From Mycolicibacterium hodleri (lineage in GTDB: Bacteria > Actinomycetota > Actinomycetes > Mycobacteriales > Mycobacteriaceae), in assembly GCF_006439015.1 (NCBI RefSeq), contig NZ_RCZG01000001.1, forward strand, positions 248,001 to 312,000: a DNA stretch of 64,000 nucleotides, read 5' to 3'. Under the pieces are notes generated by a model. That model had not been told where the DNA came from. It made no database searches and saw nothing but the letters and a program-made list of their open reading frames with translations. Positions 47,511-55,854 of the stretch are shown here, piece by piece (positions within the stretch are counted from its first letter, which is position 1; every line of letters starts with the position of its first letter). The translations under genes and the position numbers were made by a program.

Positions 47511-48122
47511 ATGTCACTGCCGCCCGACGAGGGCACCCTCAACTCGCTGATAGGTCAGACCGTCAAGGCACTGCGTGAGAAGTCAGGGCTCTCGATGCGG
47601 GAACTGGCGCGGCGATCCGGGGTGAGCCAGCCGTTCCTGAGCCAGATCGAGCGCGGGGTCAGCGCGCCGTCGATGGTCACGACGTATCGCCTGGCCGAGG
47701 CGCTCGACGTGTTGCCGGGTGCACTGCTTCCCGCCCCGGCCACCTCGCAGGTCACCGTCGTGCGGTCGGGGGAGGGCCGCAGCATCCCCGTTGCCAACCG
47801 GCCGGATGCCGCAACGGGCCGCGCACTGCTGTTGCAGCCGAGCAACCCGCTAGAGATCATTGACTACCGGATCGAGCCGGATCAGTACATCGAGGAATGG
47901 TTCCAGCTGGCCGGAGATCTCGCCGTGTATCTCGTCAGCGGTGTGCTCGACGTCGAGGTGGAGGGACTCCCGACGGTTCGGCTTCACCCCGGCGATCTGC
48001 TGGGGCATCCGGCCTCGCTGCGTCACCGTTGGCTGTTGGTCGACAACCAGCCAGCCCACGCGTTACTCGCCATCGCTCATGCGCCGGAAGGCGCCGTGCG
48101 ACGGCCGCCGGCCCGCACCTGA
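47511..48122 (+). CDS. XRE-family regulator with C-terminal cupin domain
   Basis: A 203-residue protein with a classic HTH_3 domain at residues 10-65 (LREKSGLSMRELARRSGVSQ, PFLSQIERGVSAPSMVTTYR). Residues 110-190 form a small cupin barrel (VYLVSGVLDVEVEGLPTVRL, HPGDLLGHPASLRHRWLLV). Such fusions sense a small ligand in the cupin and usually regulate a neighbouring transport or catabolic operon. It diverges from the permease remnant and dioxygenase, its natural targets. A GGAG site precedes ATG 47511. Confidence 0.9.
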   Translation: MSLPPDEGTLNSLIGQTVKALREKSGLSMRELARRSGVSQPFLSQIERGVSAPSMVTTYRLAEALDVLPGALLPAPATSQVTVVRSGEGRSIPVANRPDAATGRALLLQPSNPLEIIDYRIEPDQYIEEWFQLAGDLAVYLVSGVLDVEVEGLPTVRLHPGDLLGHPASLRHRWLLVDNQPAHALLAIAHAPEGAVRRPPART

Positions 48123-48320
48123 GCGTCAAGACCCGCGTGACGTCATGGCATTGAGATGATCGCCCGCTGGGACCGTGAAACGCCTGCCTTCTGATTTGGT
48201 AATGAGCCACCCGCATTATTACGTCACGTAGCACACCGAGACATACCCGCAGCTCGCCCAAGCGCCGCGTAACAACGACAAATCACATCCGCTGCAGCTC
48301 AGAGCCCATTTCCGCAGGAA

Positions 48321-48346
48321 GGGTTCGAATCCCCTTAGCTCGACCC
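48321..48346 (+). repeat. tRNA 3'-end-like fragment, copy A
   Basis: GGGTTCGAATCCCCTTAGCT plus CGACCC. It matches the fragment at 62827-62855 in GGTT-GAATCCCCTTAGCTC-ACCC with two differences. T-arm and acceptor pieces of tRNA or tmRNA are the classic attachment sites of integrative elements. Confidence 0.5.
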
Positions 48347-48482
48347 TGTGATGAGTCGAGACATGGGTTCGCCCTGAGTCGCGTCATCGGTTACTGAGGA
48401 AACCCAAGTCGAAGATCACGACCGTCCCGACGAATCCGTCGACGGCGCTGCTGTTCAGGTCTGTTTCTCACCGAATTGAGTG

Positions 48483-48507
48483 CAGGGGTTGGCATCCCCT
48501 GAGGTCT
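48483..48507 (+). repeat. tRNA T-arm-like fragment, copy B
   Basis: CAGGGGTTGGCATCCCCTGA plus GGTCT. It shares CAGGGGTTGG-ATCCCCT with the fragment at 62827. AGGGG and CCCCT make a 5-base-pair stem around a 7-base loop. Confidence 0.45.
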
Positions 48508-48608
48508 ACTCGGACACGGGCAGTTCAGGGAAGCGGTCGCGCGATTAGAGTCACCTACGTTCTCAGTGAATCAACCCACGACCGACGCAGCATTTAACGA
48601 AGGCCATC

Positions 48609-48866
48609 ATGTCCGAGGACCAGATCACCGACGTGCCACCAAATCACCTCTCCATTGATCCAGGTAGCGCTTTCTATAGCGAAGAGGTGCTCCGCCGCGA
48701 CGTGGGTATTCGCTTCAATGGCGTCGAGAAAACCAATGTTCTTGAATACGACGTGGCCGAGGGTTGGGTGCGCGTCGAAGTTCCCACCGCCAAGGATCGT
48801 CGCGGTAATCCCATGGTCGTCAAGCTCAGCGGCACGGTTGAAGCTTATTTCCGCCAAGCGAAATAG
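48609..48866 (+). CDS. DUF3297 family protein
   Basis: An 85-residue protein with the family pattern: PPNHLSIDPGSAFYSEEVLR, then GIRFNGVEKTNVLEYDVAEG, WVRV, and KDRRGNPMVVKLSGTVEAYF at the end. DUF3297 proteins are small, widespread and of unknown role. The gene is monocistronic, flanked by the tRNA-like fragments upstream and an LLM oxidoreductase downstream. Length and motifs match the family fully, so it should be intact. Confidence 0.85.
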   Translation: MSEDQITDVPPNHLSIDPGSAFYSEEVLRRDVGIRFNGVEKTNVLEYDVAEGWVRVEVPTAKDRRGNPMVVKLSGTVEAYFRQAK

Positions 48867-48963
48867 CGGATGGGGGGATGGCCAATCCCTCGTGGCCAGC
48901 AGTGCTGAGCAGATGCACAGCAATCGGCTGACATAGCCGCCATCCTCCGGTAGCTTCCGCTAC

Positions 48964-50088
48964 ATGCCCTTGGAGCTGGCCTCGTTCTTTCGGACGACCC
49001 TGCCACTCGACCTCAGTGGGCTGAACGCCCTCGATGATGGCCGATACCACTCTCTTTGGCTGCCCGATCACCTCGTGAGCTTCTGGCCGGACTCGATCTG
49101 GACGCCCGAGTTCACCGAACTCGCCGAGGTGTCGCCGTCGCCGCACCGCTACCTGGACGCCCTGACCATCGCCGGTGCCGTCGCGGCTCGCACGACACGC
49201 ACTCGGCTCGCCACCAGCGTTCTCGACACAGTCCGCCGCCACCCGGTGATGCTGGCCCAGTCGGCACTGACCCTGAGTCATCTCTCGAACGGCCGGTTCA
49301 TCCTGGGACTTGGTGCCGGCGAGCGCGAGAACCTGGCGCCGTACGGCTTCGACGACGATTGCACGGTGAGCCGGTTCGCCGAGGCGGTCCGGCTGATTCG
49401 GATGCTCTGGAGCACCGACGGTCCGATGGACTTCGCCGGACAGTTCTTCACGCTGGAGCACGCTCGACTGGACGCCGAGCTTCACCACTCCGGCCCGCCG
49501 CCGATCTGGATCGGGGCCAACGGCCCCCGCATGCTGCGACTGGTCGGCGAACTCGGCGACGGCTGGTGGCCGACGGGCAGCGCCGGGCCCGAGACCTATG
49601 GCAAGCAGCTGGCGCGCATCCGGGAGGCGGCCGAACGGGCCGGAAGGGACCCGCAGGCGATCACGCCGGCGAAGATGGTCGTGTGCCTCATCGGCGAGCC
49701 CGACGAACTGCGCGAGATCGTGCAACGACCGCTGGTGAGGTCGCTGGTGCTGCAACTGACGGCTGACGCATTGGCCGCCACCGGTCACCGCCATCCGATG
49801 GGGGAGCACTGGCGCGGGATCCAGGACATCGATCCGCGCGTGCTGACCCGTGACAGACTGCTCCGGCTCTTCGAGCAGGTCGACCCGGCCGCGATCCTGT
49901 CGGTCGTTCCGCATGGCACGCCGAAGCAGGTCTCCGAGCAGGTCGCCGAGTTCGGCGACGCGGGTGCCCGGGTCGTGTCGGTGCTCGACTACAGCGGAAT
50001 GGCCGGGCAGGCTTACGCCTCCGAGTCGGCACGCAAGGTTCGCGAGGTCGAGGACGCACTGCTGCAGCTCCCGGGAAGCGCGCCATGA
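48964..50088 (+). CDS. LLM-class F420-dependent oxidoreductase
   Basis: A 374-residue luciferase-like protein: GRYHSLWLPDHLVSFWPDSI, TRLATSVLDTVRRHPVMLAQ, SNGRFILGLGAGERENLAPY (cofactor-phosphate segment) and PPPIWIGANGPRMLRLVGEL. The GERENLAPYG run and overall length resemble the mycobacterial F420-dependent hydride-transfer group (FGD- and PDIM-ketoreductase-like). It probably reduces a keto or enone group. It overlaps the sulfotransferase remnant by 4 bases, marking an operon 48964-54434. Confidence 0.88.
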   Translation: MPLELASFFRTTLPLDLSGLNALDDGRYHSLWLPDHLVSFWPDSIWTPEFTELAEVSPSPHRYLDALTIAGAVAARTTRTRLATSVLDTVRRHPVMLAQSALTLSHLSNGRFILGLGAGERENLAPYGFDDDCTVSRFAEAVRLIRMLWSTDGPMDFAGQFFTLEHARLDAELHHSGPPPIWIGANGPRMLRLVGELGDGWWPTGSAGPETYGKQLARIREAAERAGRDPQAITPAKMVVCLIGEPDELREIVQRPLVRSLVLQLTADALAATGHRHPMGEHWRGIQDIDPRVLTRDRLLRLFEQVDPAAILSVVPHGTPKQVSEQVAEFGDAGARVVSVLDYSGMAGQAYASESARKVREVEDALLQLPGSAP

Positions 50089-51246
50089 CCCTCTTGGACG
50101 GGGACGTCCTCATCGCCGACGCGCGGGAATCGACGGGGTTGACCGACTTCGGTGATCACACCCTGCCCGTGCGCGTGGGCCTGGTCGTCGACAGGCTGAA
50201 CGCCGCCGAACTCGACGCCACGAGTTCGCGCGCAGCCGCACGCACGATCCGCGGACTGTTGACCAGCCGCTTGCACTTCGTTGCGGACCACGCCCGTCTG
50301 CCGCCTGTCGCAGAACGAATTACGGCCCCGCTCTTCGCCACCGGCGAGCCGCGGTCGGGGACGACGCTGCTGCATGCCCTGCTCGCCGAGTACGAGGACG
50401 AGGACTCGCGGGCGCTGCGGTTCTGGGAGGTCATGTACCCGTCACCACCGCCCGGCCCCGCCCTCGTCGACGATCCGCGCCGAGCTCGGGCCGATGCCGA
50501 CTGGCGGGAGATCCTCGACCGCATCCCGCCGTGGATCGTCAGCCACCCCTACAACGATCTACTCGGTGCCGGGCTGCCCGAGTGTGAACGCGCGTGGGCG
50601 TTCGACTTCCGCGCGACGAACCCGAGCGCCTGGTGGCGAGTTCCATTAGAGATGCAGTCGATCCAGGCGATCTCTGCCGACCACCACGCGCAGTCCTTCA
50701 CCGCATGATGCTGCAGCACGTTCAATATGCCCGCCCGCCGAAGCGGTGGGTGCTCAAGGGATTTCACGGCCGGCGTTTGCGAGCGCTCTTCGACACCTAC
50801 CCCGACGCACGCATAGTCTGGGTACATCGCGACCCCGTGCAGGTGCTCGCCTCGCAGATCGTGGCCTTCGGGCAAATCAACGAGAGCCTTGCCGGGACGT
50901 TGGACTGGAATCAGTACGCCGACGCACGATCGAGGGGTCGCGGGCCAACTTCCACGCCTACCTCACCGACCCGCTCGTCGACGACCCGCGCATCCACCAC
51001 GTCCGCTACCGAGACTTCGTCACCGACCCGGTCGTCACGATCGGCGGCTTCTACGACTTCGCCGGACTGCCCTTGCCGGCTGAAGCCGAGAAGAGGATGC
51101 GCGACTACCTCGACACCAACCGCAGCGATCGACACGGCAAGTTCACCTACTCCGCCGACGTTCTACCGGTTCCCGTGCAGCAGCTGCACGACGAATTCGC
51201 CTCCTACCGCCAGCGATTCGGCATCGACATCGAGACGAGGCGATGA
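50085..51246 (+). pseudogene. Sulfotransferase-family protein broken by two frameshifts
   Basis: The PAPS P-loop TGEPRSGTTLLHALLAEYED and ECERAWAFDFRATNPSAWWR are in the first frame, which stops at 50708 right after SADHHAQS. A second frame then carries HRMMLQHVQYARPPKRWVLK and YPDARIVWVHRDPVQVLASQ. A third frame from about 50935 carries RANFHAYLTDPLVDDPRIHH and the C-terminus to 51246. Together they make one complete protein of about 385 residues, so only two single-base changes (near 50695 and 50930) disrupt it. These could be sequencing errors or recent mutations. Family members transfer sulfate, often to glycolipids. Confidence 0.85.
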
Positions 51247-52490
51247 TGGCCTTCGGTGACTGCGAGGACGACGAGGCACTGCGCGCGGCGTGGCACGAAT
51301 TCTGCGACCGGCTCAAGGCCGCCGGCGATCTCGCCTTCAAGAACACCTCGCCGGCGGATGCCCTGGAGCGCGCCGACGCCTTTCGCTACCTGACTCAGAA
51401 TCTCGGGCAGGCCTACGAACTCGCTCTGGAGACCAAGGACACCCGCTATCCGATGATCCACCCGTTCTGCGGGCCGAGTCGCAAACTCGGCGGCGACAAC
51501 GCCGACTTCGTCTATCTGCAGGCGTGGATCGACGGCGCATCGGCATACCGGATCGCGGGCGACCGGGGCACGGCGCGGTTCATCAACTTCACCGTCCAAG
51601 GGCCGCGACCCGAGAAGGACGTGTACTACGGCGCCGATCACCCGAACCTGCATGAGCCCTTCGGCGACACCCCGGAGGCGAACATCACCGGCGATGACCT
51701 GGCCACCGAGCCCGATGGCAACTTCGTCCTCTACGTCGGTGGTGTATGGCGAGAGAGAAATTGGCTGCCGACCACACCGGGGTCGCGCAAACTCTTCATA
51801 CGGCAGGGCTTCGACACCTGGGCGGAGCGCTCGGCGCAATTCAGCATCGAGCGCATCGACATGAATGAGCCACGTCCAGTGCCTACACCGCAGGATCTCA
51901 TCGCGTCGATGCAGTGGGCCGGCGACTTTCTCACCGGGACGATGACGGATTGGCCGGACCGCGAACTCGAAATCGGTTCGCTTTTCGGCGAACCCCAACC
52001 CAACGTGTTTCCCGGTGCGCGCTTCACCGGCACGGCGGAGCAACGCGATGCGCGCCGCGGCCGCCTCATCGTCACCATGCCCTGGCGTCTCGAGCCGGAC
52101 GAAGCGTTGATCTTCGAGTTCGCCGATGACGGGGAGTTCTGGATGCTGACCAACATGGGGGCGTTCTGGAACAGCATGGACTACCTGTATCGGCCGGTGA
52201 GCCATACGCCGAGCCGATCGGCGATCGACTCCGACGGCCGCGTGCGAATGGTGATGGCGCACAACGACCCCGGCGTGCACAACTGGATCGACACCCAAAG
52301 TTTCAGTGAGGGCTACCTCACGATGCGCGTCATCGGGAGTCGGCAGCTGCCCGCGGTCAGCACCACGGTCGTCACCCGGGCTGAGCTGGACACCGTCCTG
52401 CCGGCCACTACTCGGCGCGTCACACCCGAGGAGCGGGCCGCCCAACTGCACGCACGGTTCGACGCCATCCGCCGCAGGTACAAGATCTGA
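51243..52490 (+). CDS. DUF1214-like conserved protein
   Basis: A 415-residue soluble protein. The N-terminal helical part (ALERADAFRYLTQNLGQAYE) leads to a beta-rich core, NADFVYLQAWIDGASAYRIA, and a C-terminal domain with SMDYLYRPVSHTPSRSAIDS and YLTMRVIGSRQLP. The arrangement resembles DUF1214-containing proteins that co-occur with sulfotransferase and VOC genes in mycobacteria. It has no known activity. Its start overlaps the sulfotransferase frame's end by 4 bases. The family call rests on pattern memory rather than a search. Confidence 0.6.
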   Translation: MMAFGDCEDDEALRAAWHEFCDRLKAAGDLAFKNTSPADALERADAFRYLTQNLGQAYELALETKDTRYPMIHPFCGPSRKLGGDNADFVYLQAWIDGASAYRIAGDRGTARFINFTVQGPRPEKDVYYGADHPNLHEPFGDTPEANITGDDLATEPDGNFVLYVGGVWRERNWLPTTPGSRKLFIRQGFDTWAERSAQFSIERIDMNEPRPVPTPQDLIASMQWAGDFLTGTMTDWPDRELEIGSLFGEPQPNVFPGARFTGTAEQRDARRGRLIVTMPWRLEPDEALIFEFADDGEFWMLTNMGAFWNSMDYLYRPVSHTPSRSAIDSDGRVRMVMAHNDPGVHNWIDTQSFSEGYLTMRVIGSRQLPAVSTTVVTRAELDTVLPATTRRVTPEERAAQLHARFDAIRRRYKI

Positions 52491-52491
52491 C

Positions 52492-52998
52492 ATGGACCCG
52501 AAACTCGAGACGCTCGCCGCGTCGGCCTTCGACAACGTCTACCACGTGGGCCACCTCGTCCCCGATCTGTTGCGGGCCATGCAGTCGCTGGCCGGCGCCA
52601 TGCAGATCACGTGGGCGCCACCGTTCGAGATGCGTAGCGGCTTCGCCCGTCCGGACGGGTCCGCTGACGACCAGACCGTACGCATCGCGTTCTCCGTTTC
52701 AGGCCCGCCGTACCTGGAGCTGATCGAAGTGGTCGCCGCCGCCGATTCGATCTTCGCGGAGCCGAAGCTCGGCGGCCCGCACCATGTGGGCTACTACGCA
52801 CAGCGCTGGCGCGACGACGTCGCGCGGCTGCAGGACGACGGTTGGGAATTGGAGCGCACGGGTGCCGGCGTCGCGTTCTTGCGCGACCCGCACAGCGGGC
52901 TCCGTGTCGAAGTGGTGAGCTTCAGGGGCCGCGACTTTCTGACCCGGGTGCTCGACGGTGAGATGGCGAGCGAGTACCCCCTGACAGAGCGCCCGTGA
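52492..52998 (+). CDS. VOC-superfamily (glyoxalase-fold) protein
   Basis: A 168-residue VOC protein: FDNVYHVGHLVPDLLRAMQS at the start, GPPYLELIEVV in the middle, GGPHHVGYYAQRWRDDVARL opening the second half and RDPHSGLRVEVVSF at the end. The His and Glu positions fit a metal site. ATG 52492 follows the DUF1214-like stop by one base. It overlaps the carboxylesterase by 4 bases. Function unassigned; a lyase or epimerase role is plausible. Confidence 0.8.
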   Translation: MDPKLETLAASAFDNVYHVGHLVPDLLRAMQSLAGAMQITWAPPFEMRSGFARPDGSADDQTVRIAFSVSGPPYLELIEVVAAADSIFAEPKLGGPHHVGYYAQRWRDDVARLQDDGWELERTGAGVAFLRDPHSGLRVEVVSFRGRDFLTRVLDGEMASEYPLTERP

Positions 52999-54434
52999 CT
53001 GCCGTCGCGCGCACCTCCTACGGGGCACTGCGCGGCGATGCAAGTACGGGCATTGTCGTCTTTCGCGGGGTACCGTACGCAGCGGCGCCGACGGGTGAGC
53101 GTCGTTGGCGCCCAACGCAACCCGTGATCAGCTGGGCAGGCCTGCGCGAGGCGGTCGTGTTCGGGCCGATAGCTCCGCAGGACGTCTCGCCTGAGCGGCT
53201 GGCCAAGCGGGGCCTCACCATGAGCGAGGACTGTCTCACGCTCAACATCTGGACGCCCGCGGCCGACGACAGCCGCCGACCCGTACTGGTCTTCCTGCAC
53301 GGCGGCGGGCAGACGCAGGGGCATGGATCCGCCCCGCTGCTGGACGGTTCGCGACTCGCCCGGCACGGCGACGTCGTGGTGGTGACGATGAACTTCCGGC
53401 TCGGTGTGTTGGGCGCGCTCTACGCTCCTGACTGGCACGGAGCCGACTCCACCAACCTGACTCTGCGCGACCAGAGGCACGCGCTGCAGTGGGTGCGCGA
53501 GCAGATCGGCGCGTTCGGCGGCGACCCCAGCGCAATCACGGTTGCGGGGCAGTCCTCCGGTGCGATCGCGGTTTCGGCCTTACTCGCCGGGGGGTGCGAC
53601 CTCTTCGACCGCGCGATCCTGCAGAGCGGCGGCTTGGAGCGTGTCCGGTCTACGACGGCTGCCTCGGCCGTGGCCGAGCAGCTCATCTCTACCGAGGCCC
53701 TCGTGCGCGCAGAAGAACCGGATGTCGCGGAAATCCTTGCCGCCCAGCGCGACGTCGAACCCGGATTCGTTCCGCCGCAGGGCCCGTTCCATCCTTGCAT
53801 CGACGGCGACGTGATCGAGGAGCATCCGTTGGTGGCCGCGCGGTCGTGCGCCATGCCAGCGATCCCCATCCTCGCCGGGACTACGCGCGACGAGTGGCGG
53901 ATCTTCGACGCGGCGCTCGACGATGGCGTCTTCACCGAGCAGTACGTGCGGGACAGGGCACAGACACTCGCCGGGGATTCCCTCGACGCCGACGCCGTGG
54001 TGGCGGCGTACCGCGTCGATCAACTCACGCTTCGCGATGTCGCCAGCGCGCTCGTCACCGACTATCACTTCACCGCGCCCACCGAGCAGTTCGTCCGGGC
54101 GCACGCCGAGCGCGGCAACCCAGTGTTTCGTTACGAACTGCGGTGGCCATCGCCGCGGGCCGGGCTAGGGGCCTGTCACGATTCGTGCCTGCCCTTGCTA
54201 TTCGGCAACCTGGATGCTGCACCTGCGCTGGCTGGTAACGACGATTCGGCTCGCCAGATGTCCGAAACAGTTCAGGCGCTGTGGCTCAATTTCGTTCGTG
54301 GGGAGGAGCCCTGGGAACGCTACGACGGTGTCAGCGGGGCCACGATGCTGCTCGGCCGCGATACCGGAATCTCACGTGGCCATCGCGGAGAGCAACTCGG
54401 CACTTGGGAAAACCGCTATCCCGCGTACGGGTAG
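52995..54434 (+). CDS. Type-B carboxylesterase (cholinesterase-like)
   Basis: A 479-residue alpha/beta hydrolase of the carboxylesterase-B family. Marks are FRGVPYAAAPTGERRWRPTQ, SEDCLTLNIWTP, oxyanion loop LHGGGQTQGHG, nucleophile elbow VAGQSSGAIAVS and the C-terminal His in ACHDSCLPLLFGN. The acidic residue is probably in AGTTRDEWRIF. It hydrolyses esters with a bulky alcohol or acid. GTG 52995 overlaps the VOC gene stop. It is the last gene of the operon that begins at 48964. Confidence 0.9.
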   Translation: MTAVARTSYGALRGDASTGIVVFRGVPYAAAPTGERRWRPTQPVISWAGLREAVVFGPIAPQDVSPERLAKRGLTMSEDCLTLNIWTPAADDSRRPVLVFLHGGGQTQGHGSAPLLDGSRLARHGDVVVVTMNFRLGVLGALYAPDWHGADSTNLTLRDQRHALQWVREQIGAFGGDPSAITVAGQSSGAIAVSALLAGGCDLFDRAILQSGGLERVRSTTAASAVAEQLISTEALVRAEEPDVAEILAAQRDVEPGFVPPQGPFHPCIDGDVIEEHPLVAARSCAMPAIPILAGTTRDEWRIFDAALDDGVFTEQYVRDRAQTLAGDSLDADAVVAAYRVDQLTLRDVASALVTDYHFTAPTEQFVRAHAERGNPVFRYELRWPSPRAGLGACHDSCLPLLFGNLDAAPALAGNDDSARQMSETVQALWLNFVRGEEPWERYDGVSGATMLLGRDTGISRGHRGEQLGTWENRYPAYG

Positions 54435-54633
54435 AGGAATTGCGGGCTGGGTGGTCCGTAGCTCTTGGCCGATCAGGTCCCGCATCGTCAACGGCCCACC
54501 GGTAGCGGTGGTCGGCGACACCCTGGTGGTTACTTCACGGTGACGGTGCTCGTTGCCGTTGGCGTAGCGAAAATCGCGGCTAACCATTGGTGTTGCGCCG
54601 CAGCAAGCGGTTGCGATGATGACCCAGGTCTTC

Positions 54634-55287
54634 TCACCGCGCAGTGCAACCGGCGACGAGTAGAGCGATGTCACCACCGACGACATCGATCAGTGACTTT
54701 TCGCCGTAGGCGCCCGCGGCCCAATGGCGCGCGCCCTCGGTGACGATCGATTGCGCCAGCCCTGCCAGATGCCACACGTCGACATCGGCGGTTAGCTTTC
54801 CGTCTGCTTGGGCCTGCTGGAATAGCTCGGCGAACATGTACGGGGCGTCATCCCGAAGCTGTCCGCTCATGAGGATCCGGTGTTCTTGTCGGTAACCCTC
54901 GAGGATGATCTCGACGATCAGATCAGGCGGGTTGCGCCGAATCTGTTGCTCCAGGCTCGCCAACACTGCGGTAATGACTTCGGCCATCTCGTAGGACGGA
55001 CCCTGCTTCAGCAGCTCGTGGGCAACCCGGTGCGCCGTCTGAGTCGAGATGACGCCCATCTCGGCCAGGAGGTCTTCCTTGCGCGGAAAGTAAAAGAAGA
55101 ACAGCGATTTCGACACTCCGGCAGCACGGCAGATGTCGGCGACGGTCGTGCTTGCGTACCCGTTGGTACGCCACAGCGCGACTGCGGCGTGCACCAGGGA
55201 CCGTTGCGTCGCGTGCGAACGCTTCTGCTTCAAGGCGGCGCGACGCTGACCAGGATCAGCAGATGGCCTTGCGCTGTCGGGCCGCAT
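54634..55287 (-). CDS. TetR family transcriptional regulator
   Basis: A 217-residue TetR protein. Its helix-turn-helix spans LWRTNGYASTTVADICRAAG and VSKSLFFFYFPRKEDLLAEM (about residues 35-75). The ligand half contains QAQADGKLTADVDVWHLAGL. It diverges from the NTF2-like gene at 55364. The 76-base gap carries a near-perfect 20-base palindrome (55324-55343), the expected operator. It probably represses itself and the 55.4-57.7 kb genes. Confidence 0.9.
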   Translation of the reverse strand: MRPDSARPSADPGQRRAALKQKRSHATQRSLVHAAVALWRTNGYASTTVADICRAAGVSKSLFFFYFPRKEDLLAEMGVISTQTAHRVAHELLKQGPSYEMAEVITAVLASLEQQIRRNPPDLIVEIILEGYRQEHRILMSGQLRDDAPYMFAELFQQAQADGKLTADVDVWHLAGLAQSIVTEGARHWAAGAYGEKSLIDVVGGDIALLVAGCTAR

Positions 55288-55323
55288 GTCAGCACCCTAG
55301 GTGTACGGACCTCGGCTTTCAAG

Positions 55324-55343
55324 ATGTTGACCGTGGTCAACAT
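55324..55343. promoter_or_regulatory. Perfect 9+9 bp palindrome ATGTTGACC-GT-GGTCAACAT
   Basis: It is symmetric except for the central GT. It lies 36 bases upstream of the TetR start and 20 bases upstream of the ATG at 55364, overlapping both expected promoters. The strongest single operator candidate in the window. Confidence 0.75.
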
Positions 55344-55363
55344 AATGTCTAACGTCGGTCCGC

Positions 55364-55801
55364 ATGGATGGGCTACGTGAAGACCAGGCACAGATCAGTG
55401 AGGTGCTCGTTCGCTACGCGACCGGCATCGATCAACGGGACTGGGACCTATTTCGCACCTGCTGGACCTCCGACGCGATAGCCGATTATGGTGACATCGG
55501 ACGGTTCGTCGGCATCGATGCGCTGACCGACTTCATGTTCGCGTCACACGACGCCATGGGCACCACCCACCATCGCTTGTCCAACTTCGCGATCGACGTT
55601 GGCGCAGAGGGTGATCCGGACCGAGCCACCTCACGCTCTTACGTGCACGCTGTCCTCATCGCTACTCCCGGCGACACGAAGAGTTGGATCGACGCGATTG
55701 GTCACTACGACGACGTCCTGATCCGAACCGCCGATGGCTGGCGCATCAGTCACCGCACCGTGCACATGTCCCGGATGATGACCGCCGGAGGCACGCATTG
55801 A
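55364..55801 (+). CDS. SnoaL/NTF2-like protein
   Basis: A 145-residue NTF2-fold protein: ISEVLVRYATGIDQRDWDLF at the start, THHRLSNFAIDV in the middle strands, and GHYDDVLIRTADGWRISHRT at the end. Asp and His positions fit the SnoaL_4 type found next to ring-degrading enzymes. It may be an isomerase or dehydratase. It starts 20 bases after the TetR operator and is followed 53 bases later by the broken alcohol dehydrogenase. It is probably co-transcribed with that gene and the SDR at 56891. Confidence 0.8.
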   Translation: MDGLREDQAQISEVLVRYATGIDQRDWDLFRTCWTSDAIADYGDIGRFVGIDALTDFMFASHDAMGTTHHRLSNFAIDVGAEGDPDRATSRSYVHAVLIATPGDTKSWIDAIGHYDDVLIRTADGWRISHRTVHMSRMMTAGGTH

Positions 55802-55854
55802 CGACGATCGAGCTGGCCGAACACTGATGGCCATAGAGCCTTAGCGGAGGAATC

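Larger units (their letters stand above)
48123..48608. other. Intergenic region with two tRNA-T-arm-like fragments
   Basis: 486 bases without a protein gene. It contains GGGTTCGAATCCCCTTAGCT (48321-48340) followed by CGACCC. The first part looks like a tRNA T-loop with part of the acceptor arm. A related fragment, CAGGGGTTGGCATCCCCTGA, lies at 48483-48502. No D-arm or anticodon arm is recognisable upstream, so no complete tRNA gene is present. Confidence 0.55.

Noticed and set aside
48301..48350. Complete tRNA gene
   Set aside because: Only T-arm and part of an acceptor-like strand can be folded; no D-arm, anticodon arm or 5' acceptor strand matches upstream.
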